A stretch of DNA of 64,000 bases from Bacillus sp. NTK034 (GCF_017303275.1 NZ_JAFKOJ010000004.1:359523-423522); one strand, 5' to 3'. Shown: positions 1-8,496, counted from the stretch's first letter. Program-made: numbers and translations. The notes: generated from the sequence alone by a model not told the origin.

Positions 1-36
1 AATGGCAAGTAAAAAACTTTAAACGTCGATTCTGTT

Positions 37-105
37 TGCGCAAGCAGCCTGCTTTCCCCTCAAGGTATCGGGGAGGATAGGCAAGGCGCTTCCGTTCTTC
101 GTGGT
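37..105. repeat. Fragment of dispersed hairpin repeat
   Basis: The stretch starts with GCGCAAGCAGCCTGC and ends with AAGGCGCTTCCG, the same edges as the repeat copies at 19.7 kb and 36.5 kb. Its arms TTCCCCTC and GGGGAGG can pair across a short loop. It lies just past the 3' end of the yutC-like gene. It may also act as that gene's terminator. Confidence 0.6.
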
Positions 106-791
106 TAACGGTTTCCTGCTTTTTTGACGGTTTCTCCAAGGTCATCTTTATCCATATCATCATTTCTTTCGCCTTGCATTTCACCGTTTTCATTTTCACT
201 ATCACTCATTCTTTCTCCTTGAGGAGAGTTAAGCATTTGTTTAATTAATTGGTTGATGCCATTTTCAGCATTTCGGCCATCGGAATCAACCGTTGCATAG
301 TTTTCAACATTTTTTCTTAAGGATGTATCATCACTTACATAGACATGATACCATCTTGGAACAACAGACATGGCCATCTTTTTAACCTGATCAGCTGTCT
401 GATTGCGATTTTTGGTGTCAGTGTTATATACGATCAGGACTTCTTCGTCGGTAACAAGTGTGGAGATATCATCCACATTCGGCACTTCAGTACAATATTT
501 CCCAATAATATCTGCCACCTGCTCACGGTCGATAGCAGCATAATGGTCCGCTGAAACGTTGTCTCCCATGATTGGGCTTTTTTGATGGCGGACATATCCA
601 AAGTCTTCGCTAACATTGTTTCGGCCATTTCGGCCGTTGCCCATATCTCTATTATACAAATCGGCACGCTGGTCATTAACATTTATTGTGTGACCGGTTT
701 CTTCATAAATATCTTCTTTTGCGGCATTGTTTTGACAGGCAGTCAATGCAGCCATACCACTTATACCAATAATAATTAGTGGTTTTTTCAC
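105..791 (-). CDS. yutC: YhcN/YlaJ-family sporulation lipoprotein (YutC-like)
   Basis: The predicted 228-residue lipoprotein begins with a basic N-terminus, a short hydrophobic stretch and a lipobox ending LTAC (Cys about residue 16), so it should be anchored outside the membrane. The mature part is polar, with a YhcN/YlaJ-like central domain and an acidic, Asn/Asp/Glu-rich tail. The family is linked to spore membranes and germination in Bacillus, but its biochemical role is unknown. I chose the GTG at 791 because GAGGAGG lies 8 nt upstream; another in-frame GTG is at 800. It is divergent from yutD, as in B. subtilis, which supports the name. Confidence 0.85.
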   Translation of the reverse strand: MKKPLIIIGISGMAALTACQNNAAKEDIYEETGHTINVNDQRADLYNRDMGNGRNGRNNVSEDFGYVRHQKSPIMGDNVSADHYAAIDREQVADIIGKYCTEVPNVDDISTLVTDEEVLIVYNTDTKNRNQTADQVKKMAMSVVPRWYHVYVSDDTSLRKNVENYATVDSDGRNAENGINQLIKQMLNSPQGERMSDSENENGEMQGERNDDMDKDDLGETVKKAGNR

Positions 792-840
792 TATAGACAC
801 CTCCTCATCTATAGAATTGCCACAGCTGAATTTTTTTCTC

Positions 841-869
841 TTAGTAATTGATGGGGAATCAGTTATAAT
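841..869 (+). promoter_or_regulatory. SigA-type promoter of yutD
   Basis: TTAGTA (841-846), a 17-nt spacer and a perfect TATAAT (864-869) lie 89 nt before the yutD start codon, in the intergenic region divergent from yutC. Confidence 0.6.
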
Positions 870-957
870 TTAATTAGGACAATTCATTGGTTTGTTTTCA
901 TATCCTGTTATTTCCAATATAATATTTGTACATATGCTCTTAAGAAGAGGTGAAAAA

Positions 958-1233
958 ATGGTTTGCATTAATAATGTTTGTTATGAATTAATTCAAGAAG
1001 AACGGAATGGTTTCAATGAGGAAGCATTTCGGGGTAGATATAGCGAAATTTTATCCAGATATGACTATATTGTTGGGGACTGGGGATATGGACAGCTTCG
1101 TCTCCGCGGTTTTTTCGATGATCAGAACCAGAAGGCTTCATTTGATACAAAAATCAGCACACTTACAGAATATCTATATGAATTCTGTAATTTCGGATGT
1201 GCCTATTTTGTTGTGAAAAAAGTGAAAAGCTAA
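958..1233 (+). CDS. yutD: YutD family protein (DUF1027)
   Basis: This 91-residue soluble protein matches the YutD/DUF1027 family, small conserved Bacillales proteins of unknown function. A typical stretch is SRYDYIVGDWGYGQLRLRGF, followed by a C-terminal FGCAYFVVKK. The ATG at 958 is preceded by AGAGGTG; an upstream in-frame extension to 892 has no ribosome binding site. The gene has its own promoter and a strong terminator, so it is probably monocistronic. In B. subtilis it also neighbours yutC and yutE. No catalytic motif is visible. Confidence 0.85.
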   Translation: MVCINNVCYELIQEERNGFNEEAFRGRYSEILSRYDYIVGDWGYGQLRLRGFFDDQNQKASFDTKISTLTEYLYEFCNFGCAYFVVKKVKS

Positions 1234-1266
1234 AAAAGGGCTGGGGGAAACCCTGCCCTTTTTTGA
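1232..1266 (+). terminator. Terminator of yutD
   Basis: AAAAGGGC and GCCCTTTT arms with an inner GGG/CCC pair are followed by a T tract directly after the yutD stop codon. Confidence 0.85.
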
Positions 1267-1270
1267 AATA

Positions 1271-1319
1271 CTGTCCGGCTCCAGCGCCTGCCCCCTTGAG
1301 TGTGCTTGCGCTTTTTTTT
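1271..1319. repeat. Remnant of dispersed hairpin repeat
   Basis: CTGTCCGGCTCCAGCGCCTG, CCCCTTGAG and TGCTTGCGCTT match the outer arms of the full copies near 36.5 kb (TCTAGCTCCAGCGCC, CCCCTCGAG, AAGGCGCTTCCGCTTTT), but the centre is deleted. It lies between two convergent genes. Confidence 0.6.
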
Positions 1320-1605
1320 AAGTCTCTGTATATGGCGGCTCTTCGTTTTTATCAGGGTCATCATGCGGCGGGTGCGCCCCTGGCATTTGCCGCGGCAAGT
1401 TTTGGTGAAGGGACTTAAATTCATAATTGAAGGCGCTGTAATAGCGCTGGCCCTCTCGCCATGGGGTGCTTTTGTTCTCTACCGGCTCATCCGCATTTCT
1501 GGGAGAGCCATAGGCACCTTCAGGCAAGTCCTCGGGAATAAGGAAATTCCTTTGCGTTTCCACATTTGAGAAATCGGTGTATGTGCGTCTTTCTTTATCG
1601 TCCAT
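1318..1605 (-). CDS. Conserved small cytosolic protein, function unknown
   Basis: This 95-residue, highly polar protein is rich in Pro, Asp, Glu and Arg and has no membrane segment or recognisable catalytic motif. The sequence (for example RRTYTDFSNVETQRNF near the start and HPPHDDPDKNEEPPY near the end) resembles a small family of Bacillaceae cytosolic proteins that I cannot link to a function. The start is well supported: AAAGGAG lies 7-8 nt before the ATG at 1605. Its last few codons overlap the repeat remnant at 1271-1319, so the C-terminal residues may have been altered by that repeat. It could be intrinsically disordered. Confidence 0.65.
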   Translation of the reverse strand: MDDKERRTYTDFSNVETQRNFLIPEDLPEGAYGSPRNADEPVENKSTPWREGQRYYSAFNYEFKSLHQNLPRQMPGAHPPHDDPDKNEEPPYTET

Positions 1606-1706
1606 GCTATCACTCCTTTGGAAGTTATATGAGCAGGGTCTTTAAAGAAGAAAAAGGAGAACCCACCAAAATAGGTTCCCCCTTAGTATCTGTTTATTAT
1701 CGTATA

Positions 1707-1973
1707 TTAAACGATTTCCATTAGAAATGACTTAAGCTCCTCTGCATCTTCCTCTGAAAGCTGAAAGACATGCTCAAGATAGCCTTCTTCCTTTAAATCA
1801 TCTTCTCCAATAATGGCGAATCTGCTTCCCTGGATATCAAGGACCAATTGTTTGCCGTAATAGCGATCGGAACGAACAATAGCCAAATCGAATCGCTGGT
1901 TTTCTCCCATAAAGCTGACGAATCTGGTTTTTGTATCTTCAAGATCATCATATAAGAAAAAGCGTTCTGCCAA
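1707..1973 (-). CDS. DUF3055-like conserved protein
   Basis: This 88-residue acidic protein (MAERFFLYDDLEDTKTRFVS...) resembles the DUF3055 family of small Bacillales proteins with no known function. The start is probably the TTG at 1973, since AAGGAG lies 8 nt upstream; the GTG at 1982 overlaps that ribosome binding site. There is no signal peptide, membrane helix or Cys. The family assignment is from memory of similar sequences and should be treated as probable rather than certain. Confidence 0.7.
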   Translation of the reverse strand: MAERFFLYDDLEDTKTRFVSFMGENQRFDLAIVRSDRYYGKQLVLDIQGSRFAIIGEDDLKEEGYLEHVFQLSEEDAEELKSFLMEIV

Positions 1974-2225
1974 ATATAACACTCCTTAGTTGTTTTATAT
2001 CCAATTATAGCATGTCCTTAGTAGGTTTATGTCCGCAGGTGATGATTCTTTTTTCTCTTTTCACCCTTGAATGGGTGCGAGTGCAGCTGGATTGATAATT
2101 TTTTCTATCAGAGGAATAAATACTCAATTCAAAATATTGTGATACAATAGCTGGTAGGGTAGCATAGTAATAAAGGCTTATAGGCAATTTAAAAATAAAG
2201 CTGGCACCTGAGAGGAATGAAAGGT

Positions 2226-3533
2226 ATGGTCCACCATTACATAAAGAGATTTAATCCGATTGGAAATTGGGGCAAACTTATGCTTCCTTTAAATAAGATA
2301 AAGTATTTCCCTCCCCAATTCATTATTCGTGACCCGGTTGCAGAAGGAGTAAATCTGGCGCTGAAACAAGGTTTTGAAGTGGCCGTAGCTGTTTTTAATT
2401 TTAGAAATTGGCAAGACCTGTCCGAACAGCTGGGTGAGCTTTCTTTCAGACAGTTTATAAAAAACATCAAGAAAATATTTCTGGCTGTCATTCAGCGGGA
2501 ACTTGAAGATAATCAAATTATTATCCTTCATGATCATTATAGCGATGGCCTTGCCTTAATATTGAAAGTGGACCATAGCAGGGATTGTGTGACAGAGATT
2601 GATCAAACACTGAAAAAAATTGTCAGGGAAGCTGAAAACTACATAAATATTGATACACCTCATATAAAGCAGGTTATTGATGCGGGATATATGTTTGTTG
2701 AAAAGAAGCATCATTCGTCTGTTCAGGAAGCAATTTGCAAAGCCCATCAGCATGCTCTCGCAATGGCCGAAAAAAGGGCAAGATCCGAGTTTAATGAAAT
2801 GATGTACAAAATGAATAAGATTATAGCTAAAAAGGATATCAAAATGCTGGCACAGCCCATTATTAATGTGGCTACAGGCGAGGTGAAGGCATGGGAAATG
2901 CTTACACGAGGCCCGCACGGCACTTCCCTGGAAAGCCCTCTTCAGCTTTTTACCATTGCGCGGCAGACGGGCAGTCTTTATGATCTGGAGCTTATCGTAT
3001 TTGAGAAAACACTCGAACAAATAACCAAGACAGGCTGCACCCAGGATATATTTATTAACTTCACCCCGATTACAATGGGGAATGAAAGGTTTGTCAGGGA
3101 CGTAAAGAAAATGCTCACAGGCTATAAAAATATCCCCCCTGAGCAGATCACACTTGAAATTACTGAACGTGATCCCATTGAAGGTATTGAAAACTTTATA
3201 TACAATATAAAGGTATTAAGAACATTAGGATTTCGGGTGGCTGTGGATGACACGGGTGCAGGTTATGCCAGTTTAAATTCCATAAGTGAGATTATGCCGG
3301 ATATTATAAAAATCGACCGTTCCGTCATTAAAGGCATTGATACGAACAGAGTAAAAGAATCCATGCTGAAGGGTCTTCTTTTAGTGGCGAAAGAAGCGGG
3401 TTCACTGGTGGTTGCCGAGGGAATTGAAAGTGAAGGGGAGGCTTCGGTTCTATTCAGAAACAACGTCGATTTAGCTCAGGGATATTTCTACGCTCGGCCG
3501 GATACTTTAACCAAGAGCCTGAAATCTTCATAG
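2226..3533 (+). CDS. EAL-domain cyclic-di-GMP phosphodiesterase
   Basis: This 435-residue cytoplasmic protein has a C-terminal EAL domain (about 205-430) that hydrolyses c-di-GMP. Residues matching the catalytic and metal-binding set are visible: E in AWEMLTR (the EAL motif reads EML), N in FINFTP, E in LEITER, DD in VAVDDTGAGY, K in IIKIDRS, E in VAEGIE, and the closing QGYFYARP. The N-terminal 200 residues look like a degenerate GGDEF/sensory region without a GGDEF signature, so cyclase activity is unlikely. I chose the ATG at 2226 because AGAGG is 10 nt upstream; the ATG at 2217 is too close. yutE follows 15 nt downstream, probably co-transcribed. The motifs suggest an active enzyme, but this is inferred. 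Confidence 0.88.
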   Translation: MVHHYIKRFNPIGNWGKLMLPLNKIKYFPPQFIIRDPVAEGVNLALKQGFEVAVAVFNFRNWQDLSEQLGELSFRQFIKNIKKIFLAVIQRELEDNQIIILHDHYSDGLALILKVDHSRDCVTEIDQTLKKIVREAENYINIDTPHIKQVIDAGYMFVEKKHHSSVQEAICKAHQHALAMAEKRARSEFNEMMYKMNKIIAKKDIKMLAQPIINVATGEVKAWEMLTRGPHGTSLESPLQLFTIARQTGSLYDLELIVFEKTLEQITKTGCTQDIFINFTPITMGNERFVRDVKKMLTGYKNIPPEQITLEITERDPIEGIENFIYNIKVLRTLGFRVAVDDTGAGYASLNSISEIMPDIIKIDRSVIKGIDTNRVKESMLKGLLLVAKEAGSLVVAEGIESEGEASVLFRNNVDLAQGYFYARPDTLTKSLKSS

Positions 3534-3548
3534 GAGGAAGGAAGCATT

Positions 3549-3989
3549 ATGTATTTCGTAGACAGGGAAAAGATCGAAGACACACTTAGTTATCTGGAAC
3601 AGCAAATCTCCCTTTTTGAAGAAGTGAAAGAGTGGACATCCCCTATTGAAAAGGCAGCCTTGGAACGGATTGCCCAAATTATGATCGAAGCTGTCCTTGA
3701 TACTGGAAATACGATGATTGACGGCTTTATCATGAGGGATCCAGGCAGCTACGATGATATCGTGGATATTCTTGACGACGAAAAAGTAATCAGCAAAGAA
3801 ATGAGCAATAGCTTTAAACAGTTCATTACATATCGTAAAATGCTCGTCCAAAATTACACAGATGTCAATCATGAGGGGCTAATAACAGCTATAAACAGTC
3901 ATATGCCCATGATTAAAGAGTTTCCGGGCAGGGTCAGGGAGTATTTAATCAATGAGCTGGGACCGGTTTCTGCTTTTAAACCTCAATAA
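3549..3989 (+). CDS. yutE: DUF86/HepT-like HEPN-domain protein (YutE)
   Basis: This 146-residue helical protein belongs to the DUF86 family, whose HepT members are HEPN ribonuclease toxins paired with an MntA nucleotidyltransferase. No nucleotidyltransferase lies beside this gene. The motif usually read as R-x4-H-x-Y appears here as RKMLVQNY (about residues 111-118), so the catalytic His is Gln. This favours a non-toxin housekeeping role, as expected for the widely conserved YutE. An AGGAGGAAGG ribosome binding site precedes the ATG. It follows the EAL gene after 15 nt, close to yutF as in B. subtilis. Confidence 0.85.
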   Translation: MYFVDREKIEDTLSYLEQQISLFEEVKEWTSPIEKAALERIAQIMIEAVLDTGNTMIDGFIMRDPGSYDDIVDILDDEKVISKEMSNSFKQFITYRKMLVQNYTDVNHEGLITAINSHMPMIKEFPGRVREYLINELGPVSAFKPQ

Positions 3990-4014
3990 AGATCGGAGAA
4001 ATCCGATCTTTTTC
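3987..4014 (+). terminator. Terminator of yutE
   Basis: AAGATCGG and CCGATCTT arms with a 5-nt loop are followed by TTTC, starting at the yutE stop. Confidence 0.85.
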
Positions 4015-4060
4015 TCTATGGAGTATATTAGCTTGAATAAAGAGAAGGGCGGTGAATGTC

Positions 4061-4687
4061 ATGCATGTTGGAGAAAATTCAACAAAAGAAGTTATTTTGA
4101 GATTAATCAAAACAACGGGGAAACTTTCCATACTGGAAATGGCCAAAGAGCTGAGAATATCAGAAATGGCCGTCAGAAAACATATTCAGACTCTTGAAAA
4201 AGATGGTTTTATTACATCTGACATCCAGAGGCAAACTAAAGGGCGCCCTTCAAAGCTTTATCAGCTAACAGTAAAAGGCGAAGATCTGTTTCCGAAAAAA
4301 TACAAGCAGTTAAGTGTTGAATTATTAACAGAACTAAAAAGCATGGGGCAGGGCCATTTAATTACAGAGTTGTTTTCCAGAAGAAAAAACCGCCTTGTAA
4401 AGCAGTATGAGATTCAGACAGCCGGGAAACCTTTTTCAGAAAAGCTTCAAGTTCTTGAGGACCTCCTCCTGCTTGAAGGCTTTATGCCGGAAGTGCGAAT
4501 AGAGGAAGGCCAAGTTCATCTTAAAGAGTTTAATTGTCCATATATTGAAACAGCAGAAGAATTTAAACAAATCTGCAGGTCTGAAAAAGAGTTTATCAAA
4601 GATTTTCTTTCTGCTGATCATGTTGATATAAAATCGTGTATGGCTGCCGGTGATGGGTGCTGTCATTATATAATAAAGCAAAATTAA
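4061..4687 (+). CDS. SufR-like winged-helix regulator with Cys cluster
   Basis: This 208-residue protein has an N-terminal winged helix-turn-helix (ILEMAKELRISEMAVRKHIQ, about 25-45; wing KGRPSKLYQLT) and a C-terminal half with four spaced Cys. The first pair is FNCPY then QIC, 12 residues apart, and the last group is KSCMAAGDGCCHY. This is the COG2345 pattern of SufR, a repressor that senses Fe-S clusters, so the Cys probably bind a cluster. Two starts are possible. The extended ribosome binding site AAGGGCGGTGA favours the ATG at 4061 over the GTG at 4052. Its targets are not visible here, though several Fe-S genes (yutI, yutM) lie in the same window. Confidence 0.82.
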   Translation: MHVGENSTKEVILRLIKTTGKLSILEMAKELRISEMAVRKHIQTLEKDGFITSDIQRQTKGRPSKLYQLTVKGEDLFPKKYKQLSVELLTELKSMGQGHLITELFSRRKNRLVKQYEIQTAGKPFSEKLQVLEDLLLLEGFMPEVRIEEGQVHLKEFNCPYIETAEEFKQICRSEKEFIKDFLSADHVDIKSCMAAGDGCCHYIIKQN

Positions 4688-4692
4688 GCGAG

Positions 4693-4717
4693 GGCTCCTA
4701 TTCAAGGAGTTTTTTTG
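4693..4717 (+). terminator. Terminator of the SufR-like gene
   Basis: CTCCT and AGGAG arms around a 5-nt loop are followed by seven T. Confidence 0.75.
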
Positions 4718-4857
4718 CGGGAATTACTGTCTTATTTATCCCTTCAATCGTGAAAAATTGCACAATGCACCACGTTCCTTTAAGATAGCTTTTATGGGCG
4801 ATAGTTCAGTTGAAAAATAGGGATATTAAAAGCATAAATCATTTGGGAGTGATGGCT

Positions 4858-5625
4858 GTGAAAAAATATAAAGGATACTTAATCGATTTAGATGGCACCA
4901 TGTATCGAGGGACTGAGCTGATCAGTGAGGCAGCTGATTTTGTCAATAAGCTTCGGGAACTGGATTTGCCATATTTGTTTGTAACGAATAATTCCTCTAG
5001 AACACCAGCCCAGGTGGCGGATAAGCTTGTGAAGTTTGGCATCCCTGCCGAAGAGGGTCAGGTTTTTACTACGAGCATGGCCACCGCTAACTACATATAT
5101 GAACAGCAAAAAGATGCTTCTGTATATGTGATCGGAGAGGAAGGAATACGGGAAGCACTGGCTGAAAAGGGGCTAAGCTTTGCTGAGGAGCATGCGGATT
5201 ACGTTGTGGTGGGGATTGACCGCTCGATTAACTATGAAAAGCTATCCATCGCCTGTCTGGCTGTCCGGAATGGAGCAGTATTCATTTCCACAAATGGTGA
5301 CATTGCCATTCCAACAGAAAGAGGGCTGCTGCCGGGTAATGGGTCACTAACCTCTGTCATCACAGTATCGACACAAACACAGCCTGTATTTATCGGAAAG
5401 CCGGAATCGATTATCATGGAGCAGGCTTTAAAGGTGCTGGGAACAGCTAAGGAAGAAACTCTGATGGTTGGAGATAACTATGATACGGATATTTTAGCAG
5501 GAATGAATGCAGGTATGGACACCTTGCTTGTCCATACGGGTGTAACAACGAAAGAGTTATTGAAGGGGTATGAGAAAAAGCCTGAGTTTGTGCTCGAATC
5601 ATTAGCGGATTGGGACTTTAAGTAG
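4858..5625 (+). CDS. yutF: HAD-superfamily hydrolase, NagD-like (YutF)
   Basis: This 255-residue cytosolic phosphatase-like protein is a HAD IIA subfamily member. Motif I is LIDLDGTMYRG near the N-terminus, with the nucleophile Asp and acid/base Asp. Motif II is FVTNNSSR. Motif III is the conserved Lys in IGKPES. Motif IV is MVGDNYDTDILAG. The GTG at 4858 gives MKKYKGYLIDLDG, the family's usual N-terminus, and GGGAGTG precedes it; an ATG at 4852 is too near the ribosome binding site. The physiological substrate is unknown (sugar phosphates or p-nitrophenyl phosphate for relatives). It is convergent with yutG, sharing a terminator. Confidence 0.9.
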   Translation: MKKYKGYLIDLDGTMYRGTELISEAADFVNKLRELDLPYLFVTNNSSRTPAQVADKLVKFGIPAEEGQVFTTSMATANYIYEQQKDASVYVIGEEGIREALAEKGLSFAEEHADYVVVGIDRSINYEKLSIACLAVRNGAVFISTNGDIAIPTERGLLPGNGSLTSVITVSTQTQPVFIGKPESIIMEQALKVLGTAKEETLMVGDNYDTDILAGMNAGMDTLLVHTGVTTKELLKGYEKKPEFVLESLADWDFK

Positions 5626-5626
5626 A

Positions 5627-5658
5627 AAAAGGATGGAGAATAGCTCTCCATCCTTTTC
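5627..5658. terminator. Bidirectional terminator yutF/yutG
   Basis: AAAAGGATGGAG and CTCCATCCTTTT arms with a 7-nt loop lie between the convergent stop codons. Confidence 0.88.
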
Positions 5659-6161
5659 TATTCCACATTTTCGGCACTGTGTGCCAGTCTGCTCGAAGCG
5701 GCTGCAGCGATAGCTCCTACAATATCATCGAGAAAGGTATGGCATCTTCCTGAACTCTTATCGTTCAGATCCTTCAGAATGCCAGGCTTCAATTTATCGA
5801 TATATCCAAAATTGGTAAAACCGATGGAACCATATACGTTTACAATGGATAAGGCCAATACTTCATCCGCTCCGTATAATCCTTCATCAGTAGCGATAAT
5901 CGACTGCAGCGGTTCTAAGAGCTTCTTTTCCTCGGCCAGCATATCAAGCTGAATGCCTGTTAAAATGGCGTTTTGGACTTCTCTTTTTGATAAAACACGC
6001 TCAACATTATAAATGCAATCTTTCATCTGTAAATTGGGGTGATATTTCTCTTGAAGGAAGAACACTAAATCAGCTATATCCTGAATTTCTACCCCTCTTT
6101 CATGGAGCCATTTACGTGCTGTCTGCTCTGTAACGTTAACTGCTTTTTTTTCTTCATTCAT
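5658..6161 (-). CDS. yutG: Phosphatidylglycerophosphatase A-like protein (YutG)
   Basis: This 167-residue protein belongs to the PgpA-like family represented by YutG. Unlike E. coli PgpA it has no clear membrane helices. The conserved C-terminal part contains acidic and His residues (IATDEGLYGADEVLALSIVN and SGRCHTFLDDIVGAI) that could bind Mg2+. The family members in Bacillus have no proven lipid phosphatase activity, so function is by homology only. AAAAGG lies 8 nt before the ATG at 6161; an in-frame GTG lies at 6170. It sits between yutF and yutH as in B. subtilis. Confidence 0.85.
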   Translation of the reverse strand: MNEEKKAVNVTEQTARKWLHERGVEIQDIADLVFFLQEKYHPNLQMKDCIYNVERVLSKREVQNAILTGIQLDMLAEEKKLLEPLQSIIATDEGLYGADEVLALSIVNVYGSIGFTNFGYIDKLKPGILKDLNDKSSGRCHTFLDDIVGAIAAAASSRLAHSAENVE

Positions 6162-6419
6162 TGGCTTCACCTTTTCTGGTTATTAAATAATTGCGGGAAA
6201 GTCCAGGCCTAACGTAAGGTCCTGTGGTTATGCACTTTTAGATTCTTTTCACTATGTATATACCCTTTTTTTATCAAATATGCCCGCTGCAGCTGAAACG
6301 GAAAAATTTCATTTCCTATATCATTTCCATGGTACATAGTCTTATCCAAGAAAACAACAAGTTTTAAAGTCTTCTATCATATATATCCCATAAGGATCAC
6401 TCCAAAATGAGGTGGTATA

Positions 6420-7427
6420 ATGTTTAGAACACTTTTGAAAGAACAATTTGGCATAGAAGCTGAGGATACGATGAGAATTGGAAAATATGATGCGTGCCGA
6501 AAGCAGGGACAGCTCTATTTGCTTGTGCCTGCGGGTCATACAGATAAAGAGGAACTCGAAGAATTGGACCTAATGGCTGAACACCTTTCCAATAACGGGG
6601 ATAGGAACATAAGCACTTTTTTGAAAACGAAGGAAGGCAAACAGTCAATTGAGTGGAACGATAGCCGTTTTTGCATTCTTGTTAATCGGCATACACTGAG
6701 CAGAAAACAAAATCAGTTTGGGCGCAAGCTGGCAAAGTTCCATTACAGGGGCAGGAGCATTTCTTTTCCAGTGAAAAAAACGAGCAGAATCGGTCAGTGG
6801 AAACAGCTTTGGGAACAGAGGCTGGACCAAATGGAAAAGGTGTGGAATGAGATGCTTTTCCAAAAACCTGAAAATGATTTTGAGAGAATGTTTTTAGAGT
6901 CGTTTCCATACTATATGGGGCTGGCTGAAAATTCGATTCAGTACCTTGTGGATACAGAGCTTGATGACGAACCCGAAATGGCAGACAGCGGAACCGTTTG
7001 TCATATAAGACTAACATCGGCCACCTGGGGCGACAGTTATTATATGAAAAATCCATTTGACTGGGTATTCGACCATTCATCCAGAGATTTGGCGGAATGG
7101 ACGCGAGAAAAATACTTCCATAATATCAAAACGTATCAGCCGGATCTCCGCCAATTTTTATCGGAATATCAAAGTGTAGGGCCATTATCCTCCTTCTCAT
7201 GGCGGCTATACTACGCACGTCTATTGTTTCCTCTCCATTATTTTGAAACAGTAGAAAATTATTATGGCGCAGATTCTGAACAGCAGAAGCTAGTGCTTCA
7301 GGAGCGCCTGCAGAAGTATCTCTGGCAATCTGATGACCATGAGCGTTTCCTGGGGGGATTTTTTGAATTTGCCGAGGTTCCCATCAAAAAACTCAGGATT
7401 CCTCTGGTGAATTGGATTAAGAGATGA
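6420..7427 (+). CDS. yutH: Spore coat protein YutH (CotS-like kinase fold)
   Basis: This 335-residue protein matches YutH, a spore coat-associated member of the CotS/aminoglycoside-phosphotransferase-like fold. It has a charged, Trp- and Tyr-rich C-terminal half (for example WGDSYYMKNPFDWVFDHSSRDLAEW). A clear kinase catalytic loop is not obvious, so a structural or degenerate-kinase role is likely. A GAGGTGG ribosome binding site precedes the ATG. It probably acts in the mother cell during coat assembly, inferred from B. subtilis. No sigma-K promoter could be identified with confidence upstream. Confidence 0.85.
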   Translation: MFRTLLKEQFGIEAEDTMRIGKYDACRKQGQLYLLVPAGHTDKEELEELDLMAEHLSNNGDRNISTFLKTKEGKQSIEWNDSRFCILVNRHTLSRKQNQFGRKLAKFHYRGRSISFPVKKTSRIGQWKQLWEQRLDQMEKVWNEMLFQKPENDFERMFLESFPYYMGLAENSIQYLVDTELDDEPEMADSGTVCHIRLTSATWGDSYYMKNPFDWVFDHSSRDLAEWTREKYFHNIKTYQPDLRQFLSEYQSVGPLSSFSWRLYYARLLFPLHYFETVENYYGADSEQQKLVLQERLQKYLWQSDDHERFLGGFFEFAEVPIKKLRIPLVNWIKR

Positions 7428-7499
7428 AAAAAGGCAGGGAAATACCTCTTTCTTGGCGAAAGGAACATAAAGCTGAGAATGTAAAGAGGGGATATTATT

Positions 7500-8462
7500 A
7501 TGAAACCATACGTATTTATCAGCAGGAAGCTGCCTGAAGATGTTATTGCCATTTTAAAAGAAAAGTACACAGTTGAAATGTGGGATCGGGAAGATGTGCC
7601 GGTTCCTTACGATGTATTCATACAAGAGGCGAGAAAAGCAGATGCCCTTTTAACTATGCTATCAGAGCCGGTGAATGAAGAGGTTCTGAAAACAGGAGGG
7701 AAGCTGAAGATCATAGCCAACATGGCTGTAGGCTATGATAATGTGGATGTTGAGACAGCAAAAAGACTCGGAATCACGGTGACCAATACGCCAGAGGTAT
7801 TAAATGATTCAACTGCCGACCTGACCTTTGCACTTGTGCTCGCTGCAGCCCGCAGAATGGTGGAGGCTGCTGAGTTTGTGAAGAAGGGCAATTGGAAGAG
7901 CTGGAGTCCGCTGCTTTTGGCAGGTATTGATGTGCATCATAAAACAATCGGTATTGTGGGAATGGGGAATATCGGGAAAACAGTTGCAAAGCGTGCCGCA
8001 GGATTTGATATGGAGATTCTATATCACAACCGCACGAGGAAACCGGATGCGGAACAGGAACTGGGAGCCCAATATGTCAGCTTTGATGAATTGCTTGAAC
8101 GCTCAGATTTCGTTGTCTGCCTGACGCCTTTGACAGAAGAAACAAGAAATTTATTTAACCGGAACGCATTCCAGAAGATGAAAGACAAGGCTATTTTTGT
8201 GAATGCCTCCAGAGGACCGGTTGTAAATGAACAAGATTTATATGAAGCGTTGGAGGCTGGAGAGATTGCCGCTGCAGGTTTGGATGTTTTTGCGGAGGAG
8301 CCAATTGGTGCAGAGCACCCGCTGTTGGAGCTGAAGAATGTGGTAGCTATGCCACATATCGGTAGTGCCAGCATAGAAACGCGCTATGCCATGATGAAGC
8401 TGTGTGTGGAAAACATTGATCTCGTCCTTTCAGAAAAGAAACCGAAGACACCAGTCAAATAA
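7500..8462 (+). CDS. D-2-hydroxyacid dehydrogenase (glyoxylate/hydroxypyruvate reductase-like)
   Basis: This 320-residue NAD(P)H-dependent cytosolic enzyme has the standard D-2-hydroxyacid dehydrogenase layout. The substrate loop is MAVGYDNVD. A Rossmann motif GMGNIG lies near residue 155. The catalytic triad is Arg in VNASRGPVV, Glu in VFAEEP and His in MPHIGSAS. Relatives reduce glyoxylate or hydroxypyruvate; the precise substrate cannot be read from sequence. GAGGGG is spaced correctly before the ATG. It is followed by its own terminator and is separate from the downstream threonine operon. It is similar to B. subtilis YvcT-type enzymes but not at the same locus. Confidence 0.88.
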   Translation: MKPYVFISRKLPEDVIAILKEKYTVEMWDREDVPVPYDVFIQEARKADALLTMLSEPVNEEVLKTGGKLKIIANMAVGYDNVDVETAKRLGITVTNTPEVLNDSTADLTFALVLAAARRMVEAAEFVKKGNWKSWSPLLLAGIDVHHKTIGIVGMGNIGKTVAKRAAGFDMEILYHNRTRKPDAEQELGAQYVSFDELLERSDFVVCLTPLTEETRNLFNRNAFQKMKDKAIFVNASRGPVVNEQDLYEALEAGEIAAAGLDVFAEEPIGAEHPLLELKNVVAMPHIGSASIETRYAMMKLCVENIDLVLSEKKPKTPVK

Positions 8463-8470
8463 AAGTGAGG

Positions 8471-8496
8471 AAGGCACCCAAAGCAGGGTGCCTTTA
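8471..8496 (+). terminator. Terminator of the hydroxyacid dehydrogenase gene
   Basis: AAGGCACCC and GGGTGCCTTT arms with a 6-nt loop are followed by an A/T-rich tail. Confidence 0.85.

Noticed and set aside
2005..2187. 60-codon minus-strand ORF in the gap before the EAL gene
   Set aside because: No ribosome binding site, no family resemblance and unusual composition for this genome; it lies in the promoter region of the EAL gene.
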